This document shows positions 42,661 through 53,409 of a stretch of 64,000 bases of DNA, piece after piece (the first letter of the stretch is position 1; each line of letters starts with the position of its first letter). Position numbers and translations under genes: made by a program. Origin of the DNA: Aporrectodea caliginosa (taxonomy: Eukaryota; Annelida; Clitellata; Crassiclitellata; Lumbricidae); the NCBI GenBank assembly GCA_020284085.1, contig JACEVL010000098.1:1161467-1225466 (forward strand), given 5' to 3'. The notes below the pieces were generated by a model. That model saw nothing but the letters and a program-made list of their open reading frames with translations, did not search any database and had not been told where the DNA came from.

Positions 42661-43062
42661 TCGTTACCGAATACACTAAATTTTTCTGGCGAAGTTCAAT
42701 ACTTTATCTACCTGTCTTGTTTAGAAGTGCCATAACAGCAGCTATATTAGTAATCTCTGTGTGTGTAATAAACATGCGCGCGGTCACTTGGTTGTCCCGC
42801 GGGTGCGTACTTCATCGGCCCAGTCTATGAGTTTCGCCATTGTTGGTCCCACTAGCTGGAACCGGTTACCTCAGTCCCTCCGGTTTGACCTTTTCTCTAT
42901 TTCTTTTGACCAGTTCCGCCAACTCCTGAAAACCTCTCTTTACCAGTGAGACACCCTATCTCTTTTACCGAGTGAAGACATTGGCCCTGGTCGGGAGCGC
43001 CTCTGTTTCTGGTGGCCCTGTATAAATACTCGTTACGATTACGATGCTCTTTGTACAATTCT
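42661..43062 (+). mobile_element. CR1/L2-type LINE 3' end (left arm)
   Basis: A 62-residue frame 42761-42949 reads ARGHLVVPRVRTSSAQSMSF and FAIVGPTSWNRLPQSLRF, the conserved end of CR1/L2 pols. The tail is GGGAGCGCCTCTGTTTC...GTATAAATACTCGTTACGATTACGA. Inverted partner 48180-48590. Confidence 0.8.
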
Positions 43063-43229
43063 TAATGTAGGGCCTACTATATGGCGTCAACGACCTATGC
43101 TGCCTAATTAAACTGAAGATTTAAAATTCAATGAGTTATTTTTGGACTTTCACTAGACTTACATAATATTAATAACAAATACGTATCTAATTAGAGTTGT
43201 AATTAAAATTAATTTCCAAGTTCTCGATC

Positions 43230-43378
43230 GTCGCCGCCATAAGAAGTCGTTATAATATAATGGATGCTCATGCAAAATATAAATGGTTTGTTGCAGGAGG
43301 CAACATTGTAATCAAAATGCTAACGATGTTGACCGTTGATTTTCAACACCTCTTTTAAGTATATCAATGTAGTATATA
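43230..43378 (-). promoter_or_regulatory. P1 unit
   Basis: Minus strand: TATATA start at 43378, AAAAGAGGTGTTG at 43356 (spacing 22), then GATTACAATGTTGCCTCCTGC and the AACGACTTCTTATGG block at about 43250. Confidence 0.45.
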
Positions 43379-43839
43379 CATTTGCAATACACTGCGAAAC
43401 TTACGTCAGTGCGACATCTTATCTACCCACCGAAAAGAGCCTTAATGGTCAGGAAAAAGAATTGAAATTAAAAAGGTCACACAGATGTCGACGCCTTAGT
43501 TACCTGCCGGATTACAGAATCTCTTTCCATTGACTTTGCCTCTACTAAAACTAAGAACCTAGTAGCTTCTGAAATATTATACGCGTGCCAGCCAAAGAAA
43601 TATAAAGAATGAACTGAAATACGATGACTGTTTTTAAGACGTCAACGGCCATAGCAGCCATAAGATATCGTTCAACTTATAGAATATTAATCAAACAATT
43701 ATGTCAATCCACTTTGTAGCAGGTTATCACTTGTCGTTGTCTTCTAAGTTTAACTATTGAAATGTATTGTTTTTATTTAATCTGGTCTAATCTACTGTCA
43801 ATGGAACTATGAGAACTGCTCAAAATAATTTATGTCGAC

Positions 43840-43995
43840 ATCAACGGCCTTTATTGTCATAAGATGTCGTTAAATAATGGACGGAAATGCAAAAAAATTA
43901 ATGAGTGGTTTTGGTGAGCCACCGTTACAAATTATAAACGACGTAAACCGCGGGTTTTAAACACCTCTTTTAAGTTTCTTCCTATATTTATATCA
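43840..43995 (-). promoter_or_regulatory. P1 unit with downstream hairpin
   Basis: Minus strand: TATAAATA box near 43992, AAAAGAGGTGTTTAAAACCC at 43971. A complete 32-nt-type hairpin (GACATC...GATGTC in LINE sense) lies at 43840-43871. Confidence 0.45.
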
Positions 43996-44094
43996 ATCCT
44001 GCATTTTTCATGTCGGTAATCGTCCTTGTTGGCTCGTATTAGCAGGATATCATCACCTGTAATTTAGAAAGGAGAATACTACGATAAATATGAA

Positions 44095-44850
44095 TCCAAC
44101 GGTCTGCTGGATCAAAATCCCCGTTAGAATTCTTTTCCAAGATCGTTGGCTAACTTCCAACTTCTTAATACACTCATCCCACGTAGCTCCGAAGCCTCTT
44201 CACAACCCAATTATCCCGCTCAACCCGGATATCCTCCAACGTCACCCTTGTCCGTGGTTCACTTGATATTCGTCTTAGGTTAGATCCATTCATTCATTAT
44301 CCGATAGCAATATACCACGCTGCACCTTGACTCTGGAAAGATCTCCCTCATGAATTCCGAAAATACTTCCATCCCAACCCATCCAATCGTTCAAACTAAT
44401 GTCAGATATTAGCAAATATTTCAAGAGACTTTGATCAATTTCTCTTTATTAAAAAGTTAAAGTATCCATTGATTCAGGAACATTCTATGTTGGCTCAGAC
44501 CGTTATGAGTGACTTAACTCAATCTCTTATAAGAACAGTTTACGAAATCATTATATATATATCTACGTTTATTGATGTAATGTAATGTAATATAATGTAA
44601 TGTAACAAAACCTTTATAAAGCGCCACTTAAGAGTCTCTCAGAAGCGCTCAACACGTGGCCATCAAACATAAAGCTGAATCTCATTGATGGTTAGTTGTT
44701 GTTTAACGACACTTTGCCATAACACGGATTATTAGAGTCGTCCTCCTTGCTTGCTCCAGGCTTGAGTGTGACACCACCAGATTGCGGGTAGTGTCAGAGT
44801 TGAATTTCAATGAGCACTTTTAATTTATAAATTTATTATATGGCAAACTG
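44095..44850 (-). repeat. M3 and P2 blocks with a CR1/L2 tail inserted
   Basis: Minus-strand M3 at about 44100-44480, a CR1/L2 3' tail at 44577-44670 (TAATGTAATGTAACAAAACC, GCGCCACTTAAGAGTCTCTC), and P2 at about 44690-44840 with a decayed first hairpin. Confidence 0.65.
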
Positions 44851-44989
44851 AAAGTTCTTTTTAGTATCGATTTTTAACAACTGTCAACTGTCAGGGTTTG
44901 CGCCTTGTAGAGTGAAGCAATTGCGAAATCATCCAGAATGCTAATGAATAAAATCCATGAGTGGTATATGAAGAACGCGCCATTCTTAC

Positions 44990-45195
44990 CGGAATTGTAA
45001 ACTCAAAACCGTTGAAAATTTGAACACCTCTTTTTTGGATATTCTATTTTTACAAAACTGCAGAATTAAGGAAATTCTAACTTGTCTCACTTTAAGCGTT
45101 CTAAGTATATATAGTATAGGAGAGAAGTGTTTTAAAGGTGTTTAACGATTGAATTGAAATCCATACCTTCAATGACATCTTATGACTTCTAAGGC
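44990..45195 (-). promoter_or_regulatory. Decayed P1 motif
   Basis: AACACCTCTTTTTTGG at about 45024 with ATTCTATTTTTACA in the TATA position; parallels 29429 inverted. Confidence 0.3.
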
Positions 45196-45405
45196 CACTT
45201 GTTATAGCGACCAGATTGTCAACTGCGCGGACCTGAATCGGAGTTTCACGCCCCTGAGGGACTTGCTCAGGGTCCCTACGCGGCGAGCTTTGATCGAAAC
45301 CCGCAACCCTCCAGCTGCAAGGCACCATTTCTATTCAGTTTGTTGCTTTGTTGTTTCCAACCTTGTACTCCACGTTTTAATGCGTAAGGTCCTAATAAAC
45401 CGACC
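45196..45405 (-). mobile_element. Composite SINE fragment
   Basis: Minus strand: the spacer GTGGAGTAC, head 2 (GGAGGGTTGCGGGTTTCGATC) and CCTGAGCAAGTCCCTC to CTATAACAAGTG. It is more diverged than the copies at 1208 and 25269. Confidence 0.7.
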
Positions 45406-46189
45406 TTCCTGGGTTTACAGAGGTCCAATTCAGGATTATAGGTGTCTCAGTGGATGGACCGTTAAAAATATGAGCGCTTCTGTGAGACTGCCTTAAGTGG
45501 ACAACAGAAACCATTTCCTTCAGTGAGGATATAAATTCCTTGTTACTGAGGTCCAATTTTTTACATGGATGGACCGTTGTATATCAAGTTTGTTGCTTCC
45601 GGTGCGTTTTTAAACTTTGTGATTTTTTAGTTCAGTTTTAATTGTTTAAAGACATGACATCGTATTTATGGCTGCCTGGGTCGTTGATTCAAATAATGGA
45701 TTTCAATGCAGGAATTTAATTATATTTTAATACACCTGAGCTTATGTACTAAAATGCTTTCTAGCTTGTTTAAAAAATATAATATGTTTTGTCCATGTGT
45801 GTTTCTAACATAAACTAATTGTTGTTTTCGTTTCTTTGCTACTTTATTTCTCATTGCCATGATATAACTCAGTGCTCAATAGTGCTCACTAACCGTGCTG
45901 AACTGTCATAAGAGAACTCGAAGCTTTGGCAACTAATTTAGCTGAGATAACAGAGTATTGGTGGGATACGGGCCATACATTTAATATAGAAAATCGTTTT
46001 CGAAGAGTAAGCTGTTATTTCATTTGTGCTTTGCATGAAAATGATTTTCAAGTGTTAGCTGATAGCATTATTTAAAGTGTGAAATGGTGAAACCTCGTTG
46101 AACCAGAGAATAAAAACGTCTACGTTTCTTAATAGCAACTGCTCGTTATAATTATAATTGTCTGGTAATTAATTCCGAATTCATCGGTC

Positions 46190-46755
46190 CAAGTCGCCGC
46201 AAGATGTCGTTAAATACCGGACGCTAATGCAAAGACTTAATGGTTGGCTCCACAACGCTCCCCAGTAATCCGAATGCTCAGCGACGTTAACTGTTGATTT
46301 TAAACACCTCTTTTCAAGGCTTTCCTACGTCTATATAAAAGGCACAGTCACGTTTATTAATAATAATGCCTTTCGCCACCTTAGTTGGAACACGTCGATG
46401 ATTTGAACTGCGAACTCTCACGAAATACGAACTCTGTTAGGAAATTTTATACAAACTATCAGATTCCGGTTTTGAGAAATTAAAAATTTCGTGTTATGTT
46501 AAACATAACATCATGATACAATAATATTTGAAGAGGGATAATTCAAAAGGACTCTAAACAATTCGTCTATATTATAAATTCGAGTACTCGCCTTTTAGCA
46601 AATCCGTTTTTTGGACGGCGAGGAACCAGATTAGCGACAGCAGTCCTTGTAAACTGCTAATGAAACATCTGTGACAGCAGATGAGGCTGGAGACGAAGGA
46701 GCAAATGGCCGTTAATTTTAAACACCTCTTTAAAGGTTATTCAAGTCTCTATATA
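46190..46755 (-). promoter_or_regulatory. Two P1 units in tandem
   Basis: Minus strand: TATATA at 46755 with CTTTAAAGAGGTGTTT at 46735 (spacing 20); TATATA at 46337 with AAAAGAGGTGTTTAAAATC at 46314 (spacing 23). Together they are the inverted paralogue of 8984-9560. Confidence 0.5.
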
Positions 46756-47039
46756 AATTGCGCAGTGTACGTGAACAGATTGATGGAACAGGCCTTCTAG
46801 TTCAATGCAATATCGCCACCAGGACCTCACCTAATCTAATCTTTTCTAATCTAATCTAATGCAATGACTTCTGTAGCGTCATTATTTTAAAGTCCAAGAC
46901 ATCGGTCGATGGTCGCATTAAGTCTTAATAACAAAATCATTATCCACTGGTGAGGTGAGGCTGAAATCATGGACTGTAATATCGTCACCAAGATATTACC
47001 ATATCACTTGTATCTCGAATGACTCCAATGAAGGTTTTA

Positions 47040-47165
47040 GGGTGAGAGAAAGAGGAAGAGATGCTACAAGAGAGGATTGTAGAGCGTAGAGAAGGAGGAA
47101 GTCCATTCCATATAGAGAAGGACCTATGGACACAAAGGATCTGGATTGAGCCATTCAATGACATC
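47040..47165 (-). mobile_element. CR1/L2-type LINE fragment
   Basis: Minus-strand codons IWNGLPPSLRSTIL match the conserved end of CR1/L2 pols; the DNA is close to 5640-5690. Confidence 0.55.
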
Positions 47166-48121
47166 TTATGGCAACAGTAGCCGTTGACCTAGATGGGAAA
47201 CAATTTCATGTCGCTTTCACTGCAAAGTTCATTTGATTCAATTTACGAATTTATAATATACAGTATGTTTCATAATGTTTTGTAAAGTAAAGTTATTAGT
47301 TATTTTAGGCCATAGGGAACACAAAAAGTTAGCTGCTGCTTAAATTAATGACGCTATAAGAAGGATGATTGGCGTCGCCCTTCTCCGTTTCGCAGGCTTT
47401 GGTCTGGCACTACAGCCTATGTACTGTGTCGGAGTTGAGAGATTGCAATATCGAACAGTTGACGTCGATAGCGAAATAATTATTTCGAAAAGTCAATTGA
47501 TGTAATAAGCTTGTTTATTGCACAGTTTAACATTGTACATTCTTCGTCACATAATTCAAAGTTACGCAGTGAAAACGAGTTATTTATAGCATGCTACATA
47601 AATTATTAAAAGGTGTGTAAAGATAACTTTACATGGTCACGAATATTCATTATTTAACGACAGTGTCTGCGACCAGACCTATTGTTATAAAGTTGTTTGA
47701 TTGAATTATATCACTCTGCAGCAAATGTCACATGCACGAAATTTGAAAATTAAAAATAATATTTCTTATAAACATTCTTAGGGTACAAGATGTTCTTAAT
47801 CCAGTTATTATAATTTAATTTTAATACCAGCCTGAGTTAAAACTTTAGATGTCATATAATTATAACATGATATTCTTATTCTACTTTGAAATTATTCTGA
47901 TTCTACTTTTGAAATTTAAAAGATATTATTTATTAATCTTCTGATTACTGATGGATTAATTGTTATGTTGTAACAACGCATTACTTCGCCTGTACCCGGC
48001 CCTAAACATAAGCAGTCCCGTTAAACGACAGAAACAAATAGCTAGCAATTCAGCAATTAAAAGGTGTGTAAAATGGAGATTATTATTTCATTTTGTATCA
48101 TGCAGTTTTCAGCAGTTTCTT
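47166..48121. other. AT-rich DNA with a P2 piece
   Basis: A LINE-type hairpin half lies at about 47160 and a minus-strand P2 at about 47340-47460 (TAGTGCCAGACCAAAGCC). AAAAGGTGTGTAAA occurs at 47609 and 48060. No gene. Confidence 0.45.
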
Positions 48122-48179
48122 AACTCATTGAATTTTAAATCCTCAGTTTAATTAGGCATCATAGGTCGTTGACGCCATA

Positions 48180-48590
48180 TAGTACATTAAGAATTGCACA
48201 AAGAGCATCGTAATCGTAATCGAGTATTTATACAGGGCCACTCAGAAACAGAGGCGCTCCCGACCAGGGCCAATGTCTTCACTGGTAAAGAGATAGGTGT
48301 CTTCACTGGTAAAGAAATAGGTTTTCAAGCGCTGGCGGAACTGGTCAAAAGAAATAGAGAAAAGGTCAAACCTGAGGGACTGAGGTAACCGGTTACAGCT
48401 AGTGGGACCAACAATGGCGAAACTCATAGACTGGGCCGATGAAGTACGCACCCGCGGGACAACCAAGTGACCGCGCGCATGTTTATTACACACACAGAGA
48501 TTACTAATATAGCTGCTGTTATGGCACTTCTAAACAAGACAGGTAGATAAAGTATTGAACTTCGCCAGAAAAATTTAGTGTAGTCGGTAA
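48180..48590 (-). mobile_element. CR1/L2-type LINE 3' end (right arm)
   Basis: Frame 48242-48493 (FAIVGPTSCNRLPQSLRF) and tail as in the left arm. A local duplication of TCTTCACTGGTAAAGA(A/G)ATAGG lies at 48277-48315, absent from the left-arm copy. Confidence 0.8.
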
Positions 48591-48603
48591 CGAATAAAGT
48601 CTT

Positions 48604-49765
48604 CTTTTTTATTCCGTGGTTTAACGTCATCGTATGACATCAAAAGTCGTTGACGACAATTCAAAATTATGTACAATACAGTTGAAACAAAATTGAAAGA
48701 GTTAAAGGCATCTAAACAGTACTTTACAATGTCACTAATATTCATCGTTTAGCAGAATAATATTATAGTTCAGATACTAATGTCACTGTTACTTGCATAA
48801 GATAACATACTGTAAGATGGTCTTTCAGGAAAATTATACACTGTTTTGCAGCAATTATCACACATAAATTTTTTTAATGTAAAATGAAAAGATTCTGATA
48901 AACAGCAATAATGTACACGAGATTTCCAATCCAGCTATTCAATGATGTGACAGCATTGGTTTCAAGTTTACAAAACCTGTAATTATAAAGTTTACCAAAC
49001 CTGAAATTGTGATATGAAATTTATATTTTAATTTTTAATTTTCAAACTTTTTTTCATTCAATGCAACCAGACATCATAATTAAAATACATGCATAGGCAT
49101 TCATTGAAAACGACAGCTCCCACCACACGTTAAAGACACGAACAGAAAACAGCACTGCAATCTGACATGAGATTCTCAATCTTTCACTTTTAATTAATTT
49201 TTTATTTCAGTTTAATGGTTACTAAAATTTATTATATATGTTATTTTGACATGAAATTCTTACTTTAGTTGTATATTTTTACATGCATGTAGGTAATCAA
49301 TCATTACAAACAAGCAATGTTAGTATAATATATACAAATGGCTTCAAAATAACAAACTTATAAATCATTCACATAATATTACACCCTAACGAAATGTCTA
49401 CACAAGGGCAAAACTAACCATCAACGTCCGCTGACTTTATAAACAGTACAACCTAAAAAACCCTTCCCTAACCGATAAGGTTGACCAGCCTAAAGACTTC
49501 ACCTTGCAAGCAGCCCACACCAAGCAAGGTCCTAATATTAAATTCTAACTTGAATACTTTACATTTATCTGTTAATATATTCGAGATATTTTCTTTGTTA
49601 CAGTGCAACAATAGATGAGTTATATTTTCTTTGACTTTACAAGAAGTGCATAATCCATTTTCGTGCTTCTTCATTAGAAAAAGTCTTTCGTTAAGGTTTA
49701 CCTTTTCCAATCTTAGTCTGGAGATAAAATAAAAATAAAATAAAATCTATGTCGCTGTTTGTGAG
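48604..49765 (-). mobile_element. LINE D (right arm) with 11-bp target duplication
   Basis: AATAAAGTCTT at 48593-48603 and 49766-49776 flanks the element exactly. The 3' hairpin is 48626-48657 (outer GTCGTC/GATGAC, inner GAC/GTC in LINE sense). The 5' end is 16-26 bp from the TATATA box of the P1 unit at 49792, pointing away from it. Confidence 0.9.
49468..49710 (-). CDS. LINE D ORF2 C-terminal fragment
   Basis: 80 residues: LNERLFLMKKHENGLCTSC, ENITHLLLHC (zinc-type motif) and LGVGCLQGEVFRLVNL. It is more diverged from LINE A-C than these are from each other. 5'-truncated upstream of this region. Confidence 0.8.
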   Translation of the reverse strand: MEKVNLNERLFLMKKHENGLCTSCKVKENITHLLLHCNKENISNILTDKCKVFKLEFNIRTLLGVGCLQGEVFRLVNLIG

Positions 49766-49791
49766 AATAAAGTCTTTGCGGAATTGAGCAG

Positions 49792-49990
49792 TATATAGCC
49801 AACATTACCGTATTTAAAAGGTGTTTAGTTTGAAGCAAGTATTAATTTAAGATACATGCAGTTTCAACGACATAATATTACGACCAACCTGCGTTCGTTA
49901 GCAGACCACTAAACAAAAATGTAGACAATTCAAAATAATTCCTAAGTTCAGTTAGCAACATCTTAACGACATCTTATGGCATTAAAAGTC
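49792..49990 (+). promoter_or_regulatory. P1 unit (right-arm partner of 41437)
   Basis: TATATA at 49792 and AAAAGGTGTTTAG at 49816. A hairpin-type TTAACGACATCTTATGGC block lies at about 49970. Confidence 0.45.
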
Positions 49991-50319
49991 ATTGACTCCT
50001 ATGGAAACAAATTATGTGAAAAATTTTCACCGTCGTTTAACTGGTAAATAAGTTGCATATACATGGAAAACGGGTCATAATTTAAGTCAGAAAATCCTGT
50101 TCGAGTGTAACCAGTATTTTCATGTATACTTTGAACGAAAATGAGATTCAAATATGTTCATTAATTGCATTCTTTAAAATGTGAAATGTTGACGCAGAGA
50201 ATAAAAACGTCTACGTTTCCTAATATAAAATTATGTGCTGTAAGGTTAAGTAATTTAAAAGTTATCGGTTTAAGGATTAATATTAAATTTAATATTACTA
50301 TTACTATTACTACTATTAC

Positions 50320-50468
50320 TATTAAGTCGCCGCAAGATATTGTTAAATACTGGACGCTAATGCATGAAATGAATGCTTGGCGTGGACGCACCAATGCAAT
50401 TAGAATTGCGCGCCGATTTCAAATGTTGATTTTAAACACCATTTTTAAGACTTTATCACTTGTATATA
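50320..50468 (-). promoter_or_regulatory. P1 unit (partner of 40766)
   Basis: Minus strand TATATA at 50468, CTTAAAAATGGTGTTTAAAA at 50449. Same sequence as the left arm. Confidence 0.45.
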
Positions 50469-50689
50469 AATGACGCAATCGACTCAAAATTTGATTGCGT
50501 TAGTTAGGTTCCTTTTGCTCAGGATATTGTGTAGATCATTTTTAACTACAAACCTTCTGGAAATACGAACTTTATTGTTAAATTTAATACAAACTGTTAA
50601 TCCGTCAAAGAGTTCAATTTTCAGAAATAAAAAACATCACCAAACTATGCGAAAACAGAAATTTTAAAGCTTAAACTAAGTATGGATTA

Positions 50690-50936
50690 AAACCACTGCG
50701 CTACTGTTGGTACTCTGACAGTGCCAGTCCCAAGCCTAAAGAGAGGAGGAGGGCGAAGCAAATGGTCTTTGTTATCACACAGTGTCGTTCAACTGAAACG
50801 ACTACAACCGTACTATGAGATTAATGAGTGGATTTGGGAGACCCACCATTACCAGAACGTTTAACGAAGTCATCCGCTGATTTTAAACACCTCTTTTAAA
50901 AGGTTCTTCGTGTAGATACATAAATACAGGAATTGC
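50690..50936. promoter_or_regulatory. P2 facing P1 (partner of 40307-40560)
   Basis: P2 on plus (GGTACT-CTGAC-AGTGCC at 50707-50723). P1 on minus (AAAAGAGGTGTTTAAAATCAG from 50897, weak TATTTA box near 50926). Confidence 0.45.
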
Positions 50937-50945
50937 GTGTCGTAA

Positions 50946-51818
50946 ATGATATCAGGATATAAACTAGAAACACTTATTTACACGGATGGGTCAAAGGCAG
51001 ACGAAGTTGTTACTGCAGCTTTTACAATTCCAAGTATAGATTTAGATAGAAAGTTTAGATTATGTAATGGATCCAGCATCTATGCAGCAGAGTTAACTGC
51101 AATAAAAGAAGCAGTAACATGGATACTAAACACTGAGAATAATAAGAACTGCCAATATGTAATATTATCCGACTCACTAAGTGTACTTACTTCTATTAAG
51201 AAAAATAAATCTGATTCACGACCCAATTTATTTAACGAACTGATGATGCAATTGAATAGATTGGAACCTAATCAAATAAAAATGGCATGGATTCCAAGCC
51301 ATGTAGACATAAGTGGTAATGAAAGAGCAGATAAATTAGCAAAGGAAGCACTCAATTTAGATAATATTAATTCCACAAAATACTTAGAATCACAAGAGAT
51401 GAATACTTTTATTAAAGACTATATAATAAATAAATGGCAAATAGAGTATAACGTTGAAAAGCAAGGGAACTTCTATAAAACCATATGCCCACTTGTTTCT
51501 ACTAATATAAAATTTTCTGATCCATATAGGCATAAAGAAGTACAAATTAGTAGATTGAGACTAGGTGTTGCCATTACTAATAAAAAACTATTTCAAATGA
51601 AAAAGCACCCTAATGGGTTATGTGATACATGTGAGGTTACGGAAAGTATAGAACATATTCTATTGGAGTGTAAAAAGGAAAATATTTCAAATATTCTAAA
51701 AGATAAATGTAATAGTTATAAATCAGAATTTAATTTAAAATCTCTGCTTGATGTGGGATGTTTGCAGAGTGCAGTATATAATCTTGTTAAAATCATTAAT
51801 AAAGGAAAAATACTATAA
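50946..51818 (+). CDS. LINE C1 ORF2 C-terminal part (right arm): RNase H, Cys motif
   Basis: 290 residues, uninterrupted. LIYTDGSKADEVV, SIYAAELTAI, LSDSLSVLTSI and WIPSHVDISGNERAD give a complete RNase H signature; LCDTCEVTESIEHILLEC follows. The element is 5'-truncated inside ORF2, so the methionine is accidental. It has the intact frame that the left-arm copy lost at TDGSK. Confidence 0.9.
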   Translation: MISGYKLETLIYTDGSKADEVVTAAFTIPSIDLDRKFRLCNGSSIYAAELTAIKEAVTWILNTENNKNCQYVILSDSLSVLTSIKKNKSDSRPNLFNELMMQLNRLEPNQIKMAWIPSHVDISGNERADKLAKEALNLDNINSTKYLESQEMNTFIKDYIINKWQIEYNVEKQGNFYKTICPLVSTNIKFSDPYRHKEVQISRLRLGVAITNKKLFQMKKHPNGLCDTCEVTESIEHILLECKKENISNILKDKCNSYKSEFNLKSLLDVGCLQSAVYNLVKIINKGKIL

Positions 51819-52720
51819 TTATTGTCATAAATATTAGTATCAGATCAAATCTATTACAAACATATAGTTGAACACATTCCTTATGATTAAAATACCAATA
51901 AACACAAAATATGTGTGATTAATGGTCATTTCATTATTTCATTGCATTTTCTAATGATATTACATTGTTTCATAGGAAAATGTTTAATGAAATGTTTAAT
52001 TAAGTATTCTGTCATGTAAATAATTGTTAACATGCATTCTTGTAAATAGATGTATGTTAAAATAAAATGTGTATATAATACATGTATATTATATATATTA
52101 CACATCTGTGCTGAATTTCTGTTTGCAAATAGCATTACATGTTATTTTAGAAAACTTAAAGAAGTACTGTTAATAACTTTGTAAACATATTTGAAAAGAG
52201 CTAAAATAGCCAAAAAAGAGCTGATATAGCCAAAAAAAGAGCTGATATAGCCAAAAAAGAGCTGAAATAGCCACCAAAAAAAGAAACAAAAGAAGAAAAA
52301 GGAAAAAAAAAAAAAAAAAAGGAAAAAAGATGTTAAAAAAGAATTACAATAAAAGAGCCAATGGGCCAAACATAACGGAGATACAATACTTTAATATGTA
52401 TCAAATCAAATAATATGTATCTATCAAATATTGTTAATATTGTTAATAAGATTGAGGAGAAAACAGTTATTAACATTATACGGAAATGATCTTAATCCGT
52501 CAGAAACTTTAAATACGTCTACATCTTATCAGAAACGGAATCAAAGCCAAGAAAAGAAAAAGAAAACTGTTGATAGAAATTATATGAAAATGAACTTAAA
52601 TCGTCAGAAACTTTAAATACGTCAGCATCTTATCAGAAACGGAATCAAAGACGAGAAAGGAGAAAGAACATTTGTGAGAACATTACAAGAAAATGAACGG
52701 AAATACATCAACAACTTTAA

Positions 52721-53327
52721 CCCTCAGAGGTTAACCTATAAAAAAATCACACATTGGATAACCTGGGGTGAATTTTTCACCCCTCACTATTTGAGGCATG
52801 TGATATAAAATTAAACCATGTTCGATCAACAATGGTAATTGTACCAAGTTCAACATAAAACTGCAAAACTAGGAAACCTAACTAAAGTCAACTATCAGCA
52901 CAATAATCGAGTCTACAGTCATCTACACACAACTCAAGTAACGCTTTGTTGCATGCGTTCCACAGACAATTAAGTTGCTACACATATGACAGCGAATACT
53001 GGTTTATTGTCCTTCTGGCGGCTACATTTATGGCAACGACCTTTGCAACTGCTCATTTGCTGTGTGTCGCGTTTTGCTTTCTTGACCGGCTTTCCCTTTA
53101 CATATTCCAGTGCTCTTTTCACATGCAGATGGCTGAATTGGCCACGGTATGACGTCAGTCACGTGACCATTCATCCAAAATAAATAAGACAAAATATATG
53201 GAATTAAGCAAAAGTCATCTATGAACAGATACACAAAGGCGCAAGGCATAACTCCAAAGCTGTAAAAAAATTCAGCGCAAATACTGACAGTGGGGTGAAA
53301 AATTCACCCCAGGTTAGCCTCTGAGGG
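52721..53327 (-). mobile_element. piggyBac-like element, internally deleted, TTAA target duplication
   Basis: TTAA at 52717 and 53328 flanks inverted ends CCCTCAGAGGTTAACCT and AGGTTAGCCTCTGAGGG. A second palindromic pair GGGGTGAATTTTTCACCCC / GGGGTGAAAAATTCACCCC lies inside. It sits in the LINE C 3'UTR; the empty site is seen in LINE C2 at about 37035 (AACTTTAAAGACGTC) and 54800. A transposase remnant is listed separately. Confidence 0.88.
52930..53125 (-). pseudogene. piggyBac transposase C-terminal cysteine-rich domain, remnant
   Basis: On the minus strand, allowing one frameshift, the codons read SSCKGRCHKCSRQKDNKP, then CHMCSNLIVCGTH. This C-x3-C-x2-C...C-x2-C...C-x2-H pattern matches the cysteine-rich domain closing piggyBac transposases. 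The upstream VKGKPVKKAKRDT is basic. The catalytic part is missing, so the element is a deletion derivative. Confidence 0.65.
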
Positions 53328-53409
53328 TTAAAGACGTCAACAGCCTTTGTAGCTATAGGATGTCGTTAAATATTGGATTAATAATAATAAGTGTCGTAAC
53401 AGGTCGACT

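Larger units (their letters stand above)
43139..48121. other. Spacer between the arms: older unit copies
   Basis: 43139-44040 parallels 57240-58740 in the same orientation but without the TTAA element and LINE B. 44040-45060 parallels 61370-62020 and 29430-29640 (inverted). 45840-46750 is an inverted paralogue of 9000-9900. No host gene seen. Confidence 0.7.
50946..53390 (+). mobile_element. LINE C1 (right arm), complete insertion with 9-bp target duplication
   Basis: GTGTCGTAA at 50937-50945 and 53391-53399 flanks it. ORF2 end 50946-51818, 3'UTR with minisatellite (52190-52280), terminal hairpin 53333-53364 (outer GACGTC/GATGTC, inner AGC/GCT), tail ATTAATAATAATAA. A piggyBac-like element is nested at 52721-53327. 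Confidence 0.93.
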
